Shown: positions 16,423 through 26,293 of the stretch, in pieces
Position numbering within the stretch: position 1 is the stretch's first letter
Layout of the letters: every line of letters starts with the position of its first letter
Notes under the pieces: model-generated
Database searches by the model: none
What the model was told of the DNA's origin: nothing
The model's input: only the letters and a program-made list of their open reading frames with translations
From: an uncultured Bacteroidales bacterium
Lineage (GTDB): Bacteria > Bacteroidota > Bacteroidia > Bacteroidales > UBA932
Length of the DNA stretch: 33,719 nt
Direction of reading: 5' to 3'
NCBI GenBank assembly: GCA_944322605.1
Contig: CALUPD010000002.1
Coordinates: 1-33,719 of the forward strand
Made by a program: the position numbers and the translations under genes

Positions 16423-18186
16423 TTAATTATATTTTTTTCCGCTACGGAAAAAGAAATTTTTCTGTTCCTGTTTTTTCCTCATGTCATGTTCGGAAAACAC
16501 AGGCTTCCCATTGTCAGGATTAATTCCTGAATAATAAATAGTTGAAGATTTCGTCATCGGCGTAGGGGTAAAATCCTGCACCTGTTCCAGGTTAATGCCT
16601 TTTAAAACCGGATTGCCCGCCAGGCGTTCCATGTCCCTCATCGTGCAGCCGGGATGCCCTGATATGAAATAAGGCACGATCTCATAATTCAGCCTCTTCC
16701 TCCTGTTGACTATGTCGAATTCCTTTCTCAAACGTTCGAACAATTTGAAAGACGGCTTCGACATGATTTTAAGGACATGGTCTTCCGTATGCTCCGGAGC
16801 CACTTTCAAGCGGCCCGAAGTATGGAATTCCACGAGCCTCTCAAAATACCTTTTCGCATTCTCGTCCGTAAATCCCTTTTCATCAAGGAACAGGTCGTAC
16901 CTTATGCCGCTCCCTATGAAAGCCTTGCGCACTCCCTTTACGGAACAGACCTTTTCATACAGACTGTTGAGCGGCGAATGGTCCCTGTCAAGATTCTTGC
17001 AAGGCGACGGAAACAGGCATGATTTCCTTACGCATTTGCCGCACATCGAAACATCGCGGCCTGACATTTTGTACATATTGGCCGTAGGCGCTCCAAGATC
17101 GGATATGATTCCCTTGAACTCCGGCATGGAAACCAAATTCCTCACTTCGTTCAAAATGGAATCTTCCGACCTGCTGCATATGAACTTTCCCTGATGGGCC
17201 GCTATTGTACAAAAGCTGCATCCTCCGAAACATCCCCTGTGGGTATTTATGGAGAACTTTATCATATCATAGGCAGGTATCCTCTTATCCTTGTATTTGG
17301 GATGCGGCCTTCGCGTAAAAGGAAGCGCGTATATCTCGTCCATTTCCTTTTCGCTGTAAGGAAGGCACGGCGGATTGACCACAACGAATCTTCCGCCATC
17401 ATGTTTTTCCACCATTACAGGAACATCTTTCCTGTTCGCATTCGTTTCAATCAGATTGAAATGATATGCGAACTTTTTCTTGTCTGACACGCATTCCGCA
17501 TGGGACGGCAGCACGAGCACATTCCTTTCACTGAATATGCTTTTATCGGAGACATAGGCGATTTGCGGTATGCGATGCAGGTCGTAAGTCCTCGCCCCTT
17601 CCGCGTATGCCCCGGCAATTTCTATTACGGGCTTTTCGCCCATTCCGTAAACAAGGATGTCGGCCCCGCTTTCTATTAAAACGGAAGGCTTCAGGCAGTC
17701 CTTCCAATAATCATAATGAGTGAATCGCCTCAGAGACGCTTCTATGCCGCCTATCACTACCGGTACTTCCGGGTAAAGTTCCTTCAATATCTTAGTATAA
17801 ACAGTAACGGCATAATCCGGCCTCCGCCCTGCCGCGCCGTCAGGAGTGTAGGCGTCATTGCTGCGTAATCTTTTTTGGGCGGTATAATGGTTCACCATTG
17901 AATCCATCACGCCGGCATTGACACCGAAAAAAAGCCTCGGAGCCCCGAATTTCCTGAAATCACGAAGATCGTCACGCCAGTTTGGCTGCGGGACAACGGC
18001 CACCCTATAGCCGGAAGCGAGCAAAGTCCTTGCTATCACGGCAGTGCCGAATGAAGGATGATCTATGAAAGCGTCCCCGCTGAACAGGACCACGTCAGGC
18101 CTGTCCCATCCGAGATTTTGCATCTCCTTGACGGTGACAGGAGGCATGACGCCCCTCAAGCTTTCATTATGGTCGAAATGAAGCAT
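16423..18186 (-). CDS. YgiQ-family (UPF0313) radical SAM protein
   Basis: The 587-residue protein has the YgiQ architecture. The N-terminal domain (DVVLFSGDAFIDHPSFGTAVIARTL) is followed by the segment VVIGGIEASLRRFTHYDYW. The radical-SAM core has the cluster motif HRGCFGGCSFC (C319, C323, C326), which binds a 4Fe-4S cluster and SAM. A further conserved region has GISDLG-like APTANMYKM and RYDLF. The substrate is unknown. It starts 6 bp after the argS stop, so it is co-transcribed with argS. Many YgiQ proteins are longer at the C-terminus; this one ends soon after the TPTPMTKSSTIYYSG segment. Confidence 0.94.
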   Translation of the reverse strand: MLHFDHNESLRGVMPPVTVKEMQNLGWDRPDVVLFSGDAFIDHPSFGTAVIARTLLASGYRVAVVPQPNWRDDLRDFRKFGAPRLFFGVNAGVMDSMVNHYTAQKRLRSNDAYTPDGAAGRRPDYAVTVYTKILKELYPEVPVVIGGIEASLRRFTHYDYWKDCLKPSVLIESGADILVYGMGEKPVIEIAGAYAEGARTYDLHRIPQIAYVSDKSIFSERNVLVLPSHAECVSDKKKFAYHFNLIETNANRKDVPVMVEKHDGGRFVVVNPPCLPYSEKEMDEIYALPFTRRPHPKYKDKRIPAYDMIKFSINTHRGCFGGCSFCTIAAHQGKFICSRSEDSILNEVRNLVSMPEFKGIISDLGAPTANMYKMSGRDVSMCGKCVRKSCLFPSPCKNLDRDHSPLNSLYEKVCSVKGVRKAFIGSGIRYDLFLDEKGFTDENAKRYFERLVEFHTSGRLKVAPEHTEDHVLKIMSKPSFKLFERLRKEFDIVNRRKRLNYEIVPYFISGHPGCTMRDMERLAGNPVLKGINLEQVQDFTPTPMTKSSTIYYSGINPDNGKPVFSEHDMRKKQEQKNFFFRSGKKYN

Positions 18187-18192
18187 TGGTTC

Positions 18193-19974
18193 CTACATTC
18201 TTTCAGGCAGCCTGATGCCTAATATTCCCATAGCCTTTTCAAGCACGGTCGCGATAACGGAAACAAGGGCCAGCCTCTGATCCCTGACAGCCGCATCGCT
18301 TTCCCTGAGGATGCTGATGTCATGATAATACTGGTTGAATTCCTTTGCAAGATCGTAAGCATAGTTCGCGATCATTGCCGGAGAATATGCATTAGCAGCT
18401 TCTGATATTCTGGCAGGAAATGCCGAAATCATCTTGATAATGGACACTTCCTTGTCTTCAAGAGGGGATTTGGTAATCGCAGGAACAAAACCTGAATCAC
18501 AGGCTTTTCTTAAAATCGACTTTATACGGGCATATGTATACTGGATAAAAGGCCCGGTATTTCCGTTGAAATCGATGGATTCCTTTGGATCGAACAACAT
18601 CGTCTTTTTAGGATCTACTTTCAATATGAAATATTTCAAGGCACCAAGCCCGACCATTTCAAACAGTTCGTCCTGCTGCTTGGCGGACATGCTGTCTATT
18701 TTGCCCAATTTCAATGAAGTTTCCTTCGCCGTAGAATACATGTCGTCTATGAGATCGTCAGCGTCGACGACAGTGCCCTCACGTGATTTCATCTTTCCTT
18801 CCGGCAGCTCCACCATCCCGTAGGACAAATGATAAATCGAATCGGCCCATGGAAAACCGAGTTTCTTCAATACAAGCTTCAGAACCTGAAAATGGTAATT
18901 CTGCTCGTTTCCAACGACATATATATGTTCGTCGAGATTATATTCGTCGAACCTCTGCTTGGCCGTGCCTAAATCCTGTGTCATGTACACCGATGTCCCG
19001 TCGGCTCTCAAAAGCAATTTCTTGTCCAGTCCGTCAGCTGTCAGGTCGCACCATACCGAACCGTCCTCGTGCTTTTCGAAAACTCCCTTTTCAAGGCCTT
19101 CCTTGACTATGGATTTTCCTGAAAGATATGTCTGCGATTCATAGTAGGTCTTATCGAATGTTATCCCCAACCGCCTGTATGTCTGATCGAAGCCTGCGTA
19201 GACCCAGCCGTTCATCATCTGCCACAAATCCCTGACCTGCCTGTCTCCGTTCTCCCATTTGACAAGCATGGCCTGGGCCTCTTTAAGCACCGGAGCATTC
19301 TTCTCAGCCTCTTCCTTGGGCATTCCGGACTGCACGAGCCTGTCCACTTCCTCTTTATACAGATTATTGAATGCCACATAATAGTCTCCGACAAGATGAT
19401 CTCCCTTTATGCCGGAACTTTCAGGAGTTTTTCCGTTCGCCGTCTTTTCCCATGCCAGCATGGACTTGCAAATATGAATACCCCTGTCATTCACAAGATT
19501 GACTTTCATCACATTATGCCCGGCAGCCGATAAAAGGTCGGCCACGGAGCTTCCGAGAAGTATATTCCTTATATGGCCCAAGTGCAAAGGCTTGTTCGTA
19601 TTAGGGGACGAGAATTCAATCATTATTGTTTTTCCTGTCGACGGAGCCTGCCCGTAATCCGAGGACTTGCTTATTTCTGATAAAACATCGTTCCAATATG
19701 CGGAAGAAATCTTCAAATTCAGGAAACCTTTGATCACATTGTAGGAATCGATTAAATCAAGCTTGTCTTTAAGAGCCTTCCCTATTTCTTCAGCTGTCTG
19801 TTCAGGCGATTTCTTAGACAATTTAAGAAGCGGAAATACCACCAGCGTCAAATCCCCGTCGAAATCCTTTCTCGTCGACTGCAATTGAATCATGCCATCT
19901 GCCGCGTCTGACAAATATATTTCCTTAACGACATTCCTCAGCTTATCCGTTATAATCTGTTCAAGGGTCATCAT
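18193..19974 (-). CDS. argS: Arginyl-tRNA synthetase
   Basis: This class I synthetase attaches arginine to tRNA-Arg. The 593 residues contain the N-terminal Add1 domain and the HIGH motif as HLGH (131-134, in NKPLHLGHIRN). The KMSKS equivalent is GKMKSREGTVV, the form typical of ArgRS. The C-terminal anticodon-binding domain (DALRG type) ends GILGIRLPERM, the normal terminus. Either of the two leading Met codons could be the start. It is the first gene of an argS-ygiQ pair, with a -7 match at 20004-20011. Confidence 0.98.
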   Translation of the reverse strand: MMTLEQIITDKLRNVVKEIYLSDAADGMIQLQSTRKDFDGDLTLVVFPLLKLSKKSPEQTAEEIGKALKDKLDLIDSYNVIKGFLNLKISSAYWNDVLSEISKSSDYGQAPSTGKTIMIEFSSPNTNKPLHLGHIRNILLGSSVADLLSAAGHNVMKVNLVNDRGIHICKSMLAWEKTANGKTPESSGIKGDHLVGDYYVAFNNLYKEEVDRLVQSGMPKEEAEKNAPVLKEAQAMLVKWENGDRQVRDLWQMMNGWVYAGFDQTYRRLGITFDKTYYESQTYLSGKSIVKEGLEKGVFEKHEDGSVWCDLTADGLDKKLLLRADGTSVYMTQDLGTAKQRFDEYNLDEHIYVVGNEQNYHFQVLKLVLKKLGFPWADSIYHLSYGMVELPEGKMKSREGTVVDADDLIDDMYSTAKETSLKLGKIDSMSAKQQDELFEMVGLGALKYFILKVDPKKTMLFDPKESIDFNGNTGPFIQYTYARIKSILRKACDSGFVPAITKSPLEDKEVSIIKMISAFPARISEAANAYSPAMIANYAYDLAKEFNQYYHDISILRESDAAVRDQRLALVSVIATVLEKAMGILGIRLPERM

Positions 19975-20003
19975 AATTAATTTTTAAACAATATTAGAAA
20001 CTT

Positions 20004-20011
20004 CAAAGATA
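20004..20011 (-). promoter_or_regulatory. Putative -7 element of argS
   Basis: The minus strand reads TATCTTTG (TAnnTTTG) 29 bp before the start codon. No -33 TTTG is found at 19-21 bp. Confidence 0.45.
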
Positions 20012-20034
20012 TTACATTTTCATCAAAAAAGCAT

Positions 20035-20066
20035 AAAAAGAGGCCGCACCACATAGGCGCAGCCTC
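20035..20066 (-). terminator. Terminator of the gyrA-TPR unit
   Basis: On the minus strand GAGGCTGCGCC and GGTGCGGCCTC form an imperfect 11-bp stem followed by TTTTT, starting 23 bp after the TPR gene stop. Confidence 0.8.
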
Positions 20067-20089
20067 TCTCAATATCTTTCAGCTGAATG

Positions 20090-21400
20090 CTAAAGTCCGT
20101 TATCGCAAATAGCTTTGTAATGATCGTATTTGACCTTGTACTGTTCGCCGCTGTCGCGGAATCTGAAATAAATGTTCTTGAGGAATTCAGCGACCACGAT
20201 CTTGATTTCATTGTCATCCGTAACCTCGAATGCCTTTTCAAAAGGAACTATTGCATTCCTGAGAACCTTGTCGAACTGCACCATCATGGCTTCGTATTTG
20301 GCATTGTCCATTTCCAATGAAGCCTTGTCCTGAATCTTGAGGGCTTCGTTGTAAAGCACGTCGCCTATGCTGAAATAACCGTACACGAAATCCGGATCGA
20401 TCGACAGCGATTTTTCATAACATTCTATCGCCATGTCTGCACTGTCAAGGCCTCTCCATACATTTCCTTCCGCATAGTACAAGGTAGGGTTTCCAGGCTC
20501 GTTAAGCTGAGCTTTCTTTATAAGGTCGAGGACTTTGGTCGGATCGTCGTTGGTATCCATATAAGCATTTATCAGGGAAACGAGTATAGCCTGGTTCGTA
20601 GGATATTTGGCAAAGCCGCGTTCCAGCACGTCTTTGGTCATCTCATAATTTCCCGCGCTCCTGTATGCGTCGCCAAGATATGAATACAAGTCACCGTTCT
20701 GGTCATAACCGAGAGCCACGCACTGTTCGAAATATTTGATTGCAGTTTCGCTATCCTTGTTCAAGGTAGCGGTAAGGCCTGCATTGAACATTGCGGTAGT
20801 ATCGTTCATGCCCATGAATGAAGCCACCTCGGCTGCCTGCATGAATCCGTTCTGGGCAGACTTGTAATCTGATACCGAATAATATGAAATCGCGTCATTG
20901 TAATATTTGGTCCTTATTTCATCCATTTTCGAGGCGATTTTCTTTGCATCGGACGAAGCAGGTTCCGCAAGTTCCGATGCCTGCTTCAAGGCTTCGAACG
21001 CTTCACCGAGAAGATCTCCTTCCACCCTTGGATTGGTAACGACTATCGCGCATACCACTCCTGAACCGTCATAGTATACGTCCTTGTCTTCATACGATTC
21101 CTTTAACGCATAGGCATTGTTGATTGTCACTTCTTCAGTGCTGAGCACAGGCTGCATGCCTATCATCGTCTTAAGGTCGGCCTGTGTCATTCCGACATTC
21201 AGGTTCTTGTCAGGAGCCGCTTCAACCTTTACATATGTGTCGGCAAGCTTGATCCATGTCTTTGGGCTGGATGCCTTTTTAGGATTTTCAGTAGCGGCTT
21301 TTGCCTTGTCTATCATAGACTGAGCCTTTTCTGAAGAGAGACTCTGTGCGCCCGCCTGGACTGAAAGCAGAAGGGCGATTGCTATTAATGCTTTTCTCAT
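20090..21400 (-). CDS. Exported tetratricopeptide-repeat protein
   Basis: The 436 residues begin with a cleavable signal peptide (MRKALIAIALLLSVQAGAQ), so the protein is probably periplasmic. An N-terminal region (25-150) is followed by several TPR units. The clearest are the segments with KYFEQCVALGYDQNGDLYSYLGDA, about 225-250; YEMTKDVLERGFAKYPTN, about 255-275; and MAIECYEKSLSIDPDFVYGY, about 325-345. TPR arrays scaffold protein complexes; no partner can be named. It starts 36 bp after gyrA and shares its terminator, so it is probably read from the gyrA promoter. Confidence 0.88.
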   Translation of the reverse strand: MRKALIAIALLLSVQAGAQSLSSEKAQSMIDKAKAATENPKKASSPKTWIKLADTYVKVEAAPDKNLNVGMTQADLKTMIGMQPVLSTEEVTINNAYALKESYEDKDVYYDGSGVVCAIVVTNPRVEGDLLGEAFEALKQASELAEPASSDAKKIASKMDEIRTKYYNDAISYYSVSDYKSAQNGFMQAAEVASFMGMNDTTAMFNAGLTATLNKDSETAIKYFEQCVALGYDQNGDLYSYLGDAYRSAGNYEMTKDVLERGFAKYPTNQAILVSLINAYMDTNDDPTKVLDLIKKAQLNEPGNPTLYYAEGNVWRGLDSADMAIECYEKSLSIDPDFVYGYFSIGDVLYNEALKIQDKASLEMDNAKYEAMMVQFDKVLRNAIVPFEKAFEVTDDNEIKIVVAEFLKNIYFRFRDSGEQYKVKYDHYKAICDNGL

Positions 21401-21436
21401 TTTTATGAATGTTGTTTTAATTAATAATTTTGCTAT

Positions 21437-23932
21437 TTATTCCAAATTATCAGCGTTTTCATCTAATTTTTCTTCGCTTTTGTTAACCTTGCATACAGCG
21501 GCGATGCTGTCTCCTTCCTTGATATTTATCAGCCTTACGCCCTGCGTAGCCCTGCCTGCGACCCTGACATCCGAAACGGCAAGCCTAATTGTAATTCCGG
21601 ACTTGTTTATTATCATCAGATCGCTGTCGTCGGTGACGTCTTTTATAGCAATGAGGAATCCGGTCTTGTCCGTTATGTTGATTGTCTTAACGCCCTTCGC
21701 CCCCCTGCTTGTAATCCTGTAATCTTCCAGATCGGAACGCTTGCCGTAGCCATTCTCGCTTACGACCATGATAGTAGGCTGCTGCTCAGATTCAGGATCA
21801 ACGGAAATCATGCCTATGACCTCGTCGTCATCGTCTATGGTGATGCCTTTGACACCGGCTGCCGTCCTGCCTACGGGCCTTACGTCAGATTCATTGAACC
21901 TTACGCATTTGCCCTTTCTTGCAGCAATCAGCACTTCGGAACTTCCGTTCGTAAGCAATGCTTCGATAAGGCCGTCTCCGTCTTTTATCGTAATCGCATT
22001 TATGCCGTTCGCGCGAGGCCTTGAATAAGCTTCCAAAGAAGTTTTCTTGATAAGGCCTTTCTTAGTGCCGAGGATTATGTAATTATTGTTTATGTAATTC
22101 TCGTCCTTCAGGTCCTTGACATTTATATATGCGCAAACCCTGTCGCCCTGTTCTATATTGAGGACATTCTGTATGGCACGTCCCTTGGAGGCCTTTGAGC
22201 CCTCAGGTATTTCGTACACTTTCAGCCAGAAGCACCGTCCAGATGCCGTAAAGAAAAGCATCGTGCTATGCATGTTGGCCATGTATATGTGCTCAATGAA
22301 ATCTTCGTCGCGCGTGGTGCTGCCCTTTGCTCCCACTCCGCCCCTGTTCTGAAGCCTGTATTCATTAAGCGGAGTCCTCTTAATGTAACCCATATGCGAT
22401 ATGGTTATAACCACGTCGTCGTCCGCGTAAAAATCCTCAGGATTGAATTCGTCTGCCGAAGCAACGATTTCAGAGCGGCGTTCGTCGCCGAATTTTTCCT
22501 TCAGTTCTGAAAGCTCGTCCTTGATTACGTTCATCTGAAGCTGTTCGCTTGCAAGAAGCTCGCGCAGCCCCTTGATCTGGATCATCAGCTGGTCGTATTC
22601 TTCCTGCAATTTATGGCGCTCCAGTCCTGCAAGCTGCCTGAGCCTCATTTCCACGATGGAAGTAGCCTGTATATCGGAAAAACCGAACCTTTCGATGAGA
22701 TTCGACTTGGCGGCCTCTACCGTAGAGGATGCCCGAATGATTGAAATCACCTCGTCGATAAAGTCCAAGGCTTTCAACTGTCCTTCAAGTATATGAGCCC
22801 TCTTTTCAGCAGCATTCAAATCGAACTTGGCCCTTCTGATGACCACATCATGCCTGTGCCTTACGTAATATTTTATCAATTGCTTCAGGTTCAGAAGCCT
22901 TGGCCTTCCGTCCACCAAAGCGATATTGTTCACCGAAAAAGTGGACTGCAATTGCGTATATTTATATAAGGTATTAAGCACGACATTGGCTACCGCACCC
23001 ATCTTCAATTTAATGACTATGCGCATGCCGTTCCTGTCGCTCTCGTCATTCACATAGGATATGCCGTCGATTTTCTTGTCATTGACAAGTTCCGCGATTT
23101 TTTCAATCAGTTCCCTCTTGTTGACCATGTACGGTATTTCCGTCACGACAATGACTTCCCTTCCGCTCGGATGCGTTTCTATTTCCGTCTTCGCCCTGAC
23201 AACGATCCTGCCCCGTCCAGTCTCGAACGCTTCGCGTATTCCCGAACGGCCTTGTATGATGCCGCCTGTCGGAAAATCAGGACCTTTGATGTATTTCATC
23301 AATTCATCGGTAGTGATTTCATTGTTGTCGATATATGCGATTATGGCATTGCAGACTTCAGTCAGATTATGAGGAGCCATATTCGTGGCCATTCCGACCG
23401 CTATGCCGGATGAACCGTTCAGCAAAAGGAGCGGAGCCTTCGCGGGCAATACCACCGGTTCCTGCAGGGTATCGTCGAAATTGTTCCTGAAATCGACGGT
23501 ATCCTTGTCAATGTCGGCCAACACCACTTCGGCAAGCTTCATCATCCTTGCCTCGGTATAACGCATGGCGGCAGCCGAATCGCCGTCTATGGACCCGAAG
23601 TTTCCCTGCCCGTCGACAAGAAGATACCTCATGCTCCACGGCTGCGCCATCCTTACCATGGTGTCGTATACGCTCGAATCGCCATGAGGATGGTATTTAC
23701 CAAGAACTTCCCCTACGATACGCGCGGATTTCTTATGTTTCTGGTTATATACGACTCCGAGCTCGGACATTCCGTACAAGACCCTTCTGTGCACAGGCTT
23801 GAGCCCGTCCCTGACATCGGGCAATGCCCTTGAAACGATAACCGACATCGAATAGTCGATATATGCCGATTTCATTTCATCTTCGATGTTTATGCTGAGA
23901 ATCCTCTCGTTATTATCCTCAAATTCAGTCAT
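21437..23932 (-). CDS. gyrA: DNA gyrase subunit A
   Basis: The 831 residues form the breakage-reunion subunit of gyrase. The catalytic tyrosine is Y125 in [10 protein letters not shown]. The quinolone-resistance region reads [18 protein letters not shown]86 and D90 occupy the positions of E. coli S83 and D87, so the common resistance substitutions are absent. The C-terminal six-bladed DNA-wrapping domain contains repeated blades. The gyrase-box-like [11 protein letters not shown] segment (about 530) and [10 protein letters not shown] and [11 protein letters not shown] distinguish it from ParC. It ends in an acidic tail ([14 protein letters not shown]). A good promoter precedes it. Confidence 0.98.
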   Translation of the reverse strand: MTEFEDNNERILSINIEDEMKSAYIDYSMSVIVSRALPDVRDGLKPVHRRVLYGMSELGVVYNQKHKKSARIVGEVLGKYHPHGDSSVYDTMVRMAQPWSMRYLLVDGQGNFGSIDGDSAAAMRYTEARMMKLAEVVLADIDKDTVDFRNNFDDTLQEPVVLPAKAPLLLLNGSSGIAVGMATNMAPHNLTEVCNAIIAYIDNNEITTDELMKYIKGPDFPTGGIIQGRSGIREAFETGRGRIVVRAKTEIETHPSGREVIVVTEIPYMVNKRELIEKIAELVNDKKIDGISYVNDESDRNGMRIVIKLKMGAVANVVLNTLYKYTQLQSTFSVNNIALVDGRPRLLNLKQLIKYYVRHRHDVVIRRAKFDLNAAEKRAHILEGQLKALDFIDEVISIIRASSTVEAAKSNLIERFGFSDIQATSIVEMRLRQLAGLERHKLQEEYDQLMIQIKGLRELLASEQLQMNVIKDELSELKEKFGDERRSEIVASADEFNPEDFYADDDVVITISHMGYIKRTPLNEYRLQNRGGVGAKGSTTRDEDFIEHIYMANMHSTMLFFTASGRCFWLKVYEIPEGSKASKGRAIQNVLNIEQGDRVCAYINVKDLKDENYINNNYIILGTKKGLIKKTSLEAYSRPRANGINAITIKDGDGLIEALLTNGSSEVLIAARKGKCVRFNESDVRPVGRTAAGVKGITIDDDDEVIGMISVDPESEQQPTIMVVSENGYGKRSDLEDYRITSRGAKGVKTINITDKTGFLIAIKDVTDDSDLMIINKSGITIRLAVSDVRVAGRATQGVRLINIKEGDSIAAVCKVNKSEEKLDENADNLE

Positions 23933-23966
23933 TTCCTATATACTTATATAAATAATATGCAGTCGG

Positions 23967-23998
23967 CTAAGATACTACATAAATCGCACATGAGCAAA
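23967..23998 (-). promoter_or_regulatory. Promoter of gyrA
   Basis: The -33 TTTG (plus CAAA at 23995-23998) and the -7 TATCTTAG (23967-23974, one mismatch to TAnnTTTG) are separated by 20 bp, the Bacteroidetes optimum. The -7 is 35 bp from the gyrA start. Confidence 0.55.
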
Positions 23999-24082
23999 TT
24001 AAATATTGCCGGCTTTCCCTGTTTTTTACCGGCAAGGCAAGAACAGCAGGCACAGAAACAAGCAATGCCCTAAAGGAATGCT

Positions 24083-25042
24083 TCAAGGATCGGAAAACAG
24101 TATTTTTCCATGCAGGCGCGGGTTTGTCCATACATATTTACGGCTTCCGAAATTACGGATCCATGCATATTCGTCGCATAAGGCCAGCACGTTTTTCCCT
24201 TGCACAGAAGAAATTTCCGCCAAGGACGCCATGCCCGTCTTTTCCATGACGGCAGCCAGTTCCCTTTCATCCACCCTCGAAACAGGCCTGCGGCAATACG
24301 TAGCCAGGTCGACTATGAAATCCACGGGAGCCTTGAAGCCGGCGTCCTCGAACCCCATGGCCCTGTATATTTTGCCCGAGGACCATTCCATGTCGGCATA
24401 GCTCATGACGTCGTCGGGATCCGTGTCCGACACAAAAGCCTTGAAAAGCCTCCCCATTCCACCTGAAACCCGCATGCCTGAAACCGAAGCATACCTCACC
24501 CATTCATAGGACCTGCAATCCGTTTCAGAAATGCATCCCGTGCCATGCAGTATTTTCCTCCTCATTCTCCTTGCAGACGAAAACGAAGCCGCCGCGACAA
24601 TTTCGCCCTTATGATAAAGGGCATAATGGTATTTCGATTTAGCAGGGCCGTAACTGTGGTGCATGGCATAGAACGCGGACACGGTATTCATATCCGTCCT
24701 GACGACCTCGCATTTCCTTGCAAAGACAGGCTCATAAACGCCCAAATGCGCCATGAGCCTGTCTTTTAGGCACGCGCCCCCTCTGTACCAATAATCCTGG
24801 AAAAGGTTTATCGTTGAAAAAGACTCGTCACCTCCAATGCACGCCATGGAAACATCGGACTGAGATGAAACGCAAGAAGCATTCTCTGATTCACGGCAAT
24901 CACGCGTTCCAGTGTTTTCGCAGACAAAAGGAATCAAATGCAACACGATGCCCTTTCCGCAGAAAACCAAGTCGTTCCCGCGCCGGCAGAAACCAATGCC
25001 GGTTTCTTTGAAAAACCGGATCACATCTTCCTCGAACCCCAT
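24083..25042 (-). CDS. Uncharacterised protein with GNAT-like domain resembling phage homing-endonuclease-associated domains
   Basis: The 319-residue cytosolic protein has no named family I can assign. Residues about 115-245 resemble a GNAT-like module that I remember from phage proteins associated with homing endonucleases. Key segments are MHHSYGPAKSKYHYALYHKG, EIVAAASFSSARRM, YEWVRYAS, GGMGRLFKAFV, VMSYADMEWSSGKIYRAMGF and a closing AGFKAPVDFIVD. The module after 245 and the first 100 residues (with an RKCEVVRTD segment) are unassigned. It is Cys-rich for a cytosolic protein. It is a single gene between gyrA and tRNA-Lys. There are no other phage genes nearby and codon use is native, so it is probably a resident gene. 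Function is unknown. Confidence 0.72.
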   Translation of the reverse strand: MGFEEDVIRFFKETGIGFCRRGNDLVFCGKGIVLHLIPFVCENTGTRDCRESENASCVSSQSDVSMACIGGDESFSTINLFQDYWYRGGACLKDRLMAHLGVYEPVFARKCEVVRTDMNTVSAFYAMHHSYGPAKSKYHYALYHKGEIVAAASFSSARRMRRKILHGTGCISETDCRSYEWVRYASVSGMRVSGGMGRLFKAFVSDTDPDDVMSYADMEWSSGKIYRAMGFEDAGFKAPVDFIVDLATYCRRPVSRVDERELAAVMEKTGMASLAEISSVQGKNVLALCDEYAWIRNFGSRKYVWTNPRLHGKILFSDP

Positions 25043-25088
25043 GACCGCATTGACTATTATGACCTCTTATGCATGCAAATTAAATATA

Positions 25089-25120
25089 TTTTGCCGTATT
25101 AAAAAAATGTCGTACATTTG
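25089..25120 (+). promoter_or_regulatory. Promoter of tRNA-Lys
   Basis: TTTTG (25089-25093), a 19-bp spacer and TACATTTG (25113-25120) are an almost perfect Bacteroidetes promoter, ending 19 bp before the tRNA. Confidence 0.75.
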
Positions 25121-25139
25121 CAGTCCCAAATCAAGGGAT

Positions 25140-25212
25140 GATTCGCTAGCTCAGTAGGTAGAGCACAACACTTTTAATGTTGGGGTCTTGGGTTCGAGCC
25201 CCAAGCGGATCA
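25140..25212 (+). tRNA. tRNA-Lys (UUU)
   Basis: This is a 73-nt cloverleaf. The acceptor GATTCGC pairs with GCGGATC. The D-arm is GCTC...GAGC. The anticodon stem CAACA/TGTTG has loop CTTTTAA with anticodon TTT. The T-arm is TTGGG-TTCGAGC-CCCAA. The discriminator base is A and no CCA is encoded. Confidence 0.97.
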
Positions 25213-25218
25213 CTTCGG

Positions 25219-25242
25219 AAGCCGCCTCGAAGCGGCTTTTTT
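25219..25242 (+). terminator. Terminator of tRNA-Lys
   Basis: AAGCCGC and GCGGCTT form a stem closed by a CTCGAA-type loop, followed by TTTTTT. It starts 7 bp after the tRNA and lies just before the convergent ferredoxin-nitroreductase gene. Confidence 0.85.
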
Positions 25243-25251
25243 CATGACAAG

Positions 25252-26103
25252 CTAAAATTCTCTAACGGACAGGTCTTTCTTGTCTATGTACTTGTCGAAC
25301 TTGAACAAAGGCATGCCAAGAGCCATTCCCGCCTGTATCTTTCCTTTTATTCCGAACATTTTTTCTATCCTGCGCTTTCTGTCCATCGAAATTGCGGTAC
25401 ATACGAATCCGGTATAGAAATGGGCGACTCCGCAGGCTTCAGCCATAAGCGATGCATTCTGGTACGCAAGATTAGTGTCCTGGCAGCCGAACCTGCTGCC
25501 TTTCGGAGCAATGAAGAATATTACCGCCTTTGCGCCGCGAAGGATATGGTCCACGCCTGAATCGTATTCTTCCTTCATCTTCTTGAACTTTGAAATGAAC
25601 CTGTAATTCCTCGGCATGAAAAGCTTCACCACCGGCCTGGCCAAAGGGCTGCCGAGCTTCGATGCCAATGAATAAAAAGTATCGACCGTAATACGGGATA
25701 TTTCCTTTATTTTCTTTTCGTCAGTCACGACGACTATTTCAAGTTCCTGAAGATTCGAGGCCGTAGGAGCCCTGTGCGCGGCTTCTACTATGCGTCCCAA
25801 AAAAGATTTGTCCACGGGCGCACTTGAGAATGCCCTGTTCGAGCGGCGCGATTTCATAAGCAGGTCCACCTGCTCTATTGTCGGAAGTCCGGTCCTGTCG
25901 AATGCATGAACCTTGGATTCGCCGAATTCAGAATGCGATATGGCATCAACGGGACAGGCGGCAACGCAATGCCCGCACGATATGCACGAATCGGACGAAA
26001 CTTCGATTTTTCCATTCTTTTTCTCAAACAGGTACGAAGGACATATTTTCACGCATCTTCCGCAACCGATGCATTTCTGATAGTCAATATTTATTAAAAC
26101 CAT
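25252..26103 (-). CDS. Nitroreductase-family protein with N-terminal 2x[4Fe-4S] ferredoxin domain
   Basis: The 283-residue cytosolic protein fuses a bacterial ferredoxin to an FMN-dependent nitroreductase. Two cluster motifs, CIGCGRCVKICP and CISCGHCVAACP, lie in the first 55 residues. The nitroreductase domain starts with RRSNRAFSSAPVD (FMN-binding Arg/Ser) and AAHRAPTASNLQELEIVVV, and has the ATG-like GCQDTNLAYQNASLMAEACG helix. Such fusions reduce organic nitro groups, quinones or unknown electron acceptors in anaerobes, the ferredoxin relaying electrons to FMN. The substrate cannot be predicted. It is a single-gene unit with a TATATTTG promoter element, convergent with tRNA-Lys. Confidence 0.93.
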   Translation of the reverse strand: MVLINIDYQKCIGCGRCVKICPSYLFEKKNGKIEVSSDSCISCGHCVAACPVDAISHSEFGESKVHAFDRTGLPTIEQVDLLMKSRRSNRAFSSAPVDKSFLGRIVEAAHRAPTASNLQELEIVVVTDEKKIKEISRITVDTFYSLASKLGSPLARPVVKLFMPRNYRFISKFKKMKEEYDSGVDHILRGAKAVIFFIAPKGSRFGCQDTNLAYQNASLMAEACGVAHFYTGFVCTAISMDRKRRIEKMFGIKGKIQAGMALGMPLFKFDKYIDKKDLSVREF

Positions 26104-26121
26104 ATATTACGGATTTTCCTG

Positions 26122-26129
26122 CAAATATA
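26122..26129 (-). promoter_or_regulatory. Putative -7 element of the ferredoxin-nitroreductase gene
   Basis: The minus strand reads TATATTTG, a full TAnnTTTG match, 18 bp before the start codon. There is no clear -33. Confidence 0.5.
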
Positions 26130-26293
26130 CCGCAAAACACAATACCTGGAAAATCGTCATTTGCATGTTCGCATGCCGCATTCAAACCGGGAACCTGCGT
26201 TTTCATAATGCCGCCCGCATTAATGCCTTTATGCGATCCGGGAAACGGCCATAGCCTGCACAGATAGGAGCATGCAGTCCGGCTTATGCCTGA

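Noticed and set aside
23171-23413. Several long plus-strand frames opposite gyrA, htpG and tex.
   Set aside because: They are mirror frames of strongly coding minus-strand genes and show no family signature.
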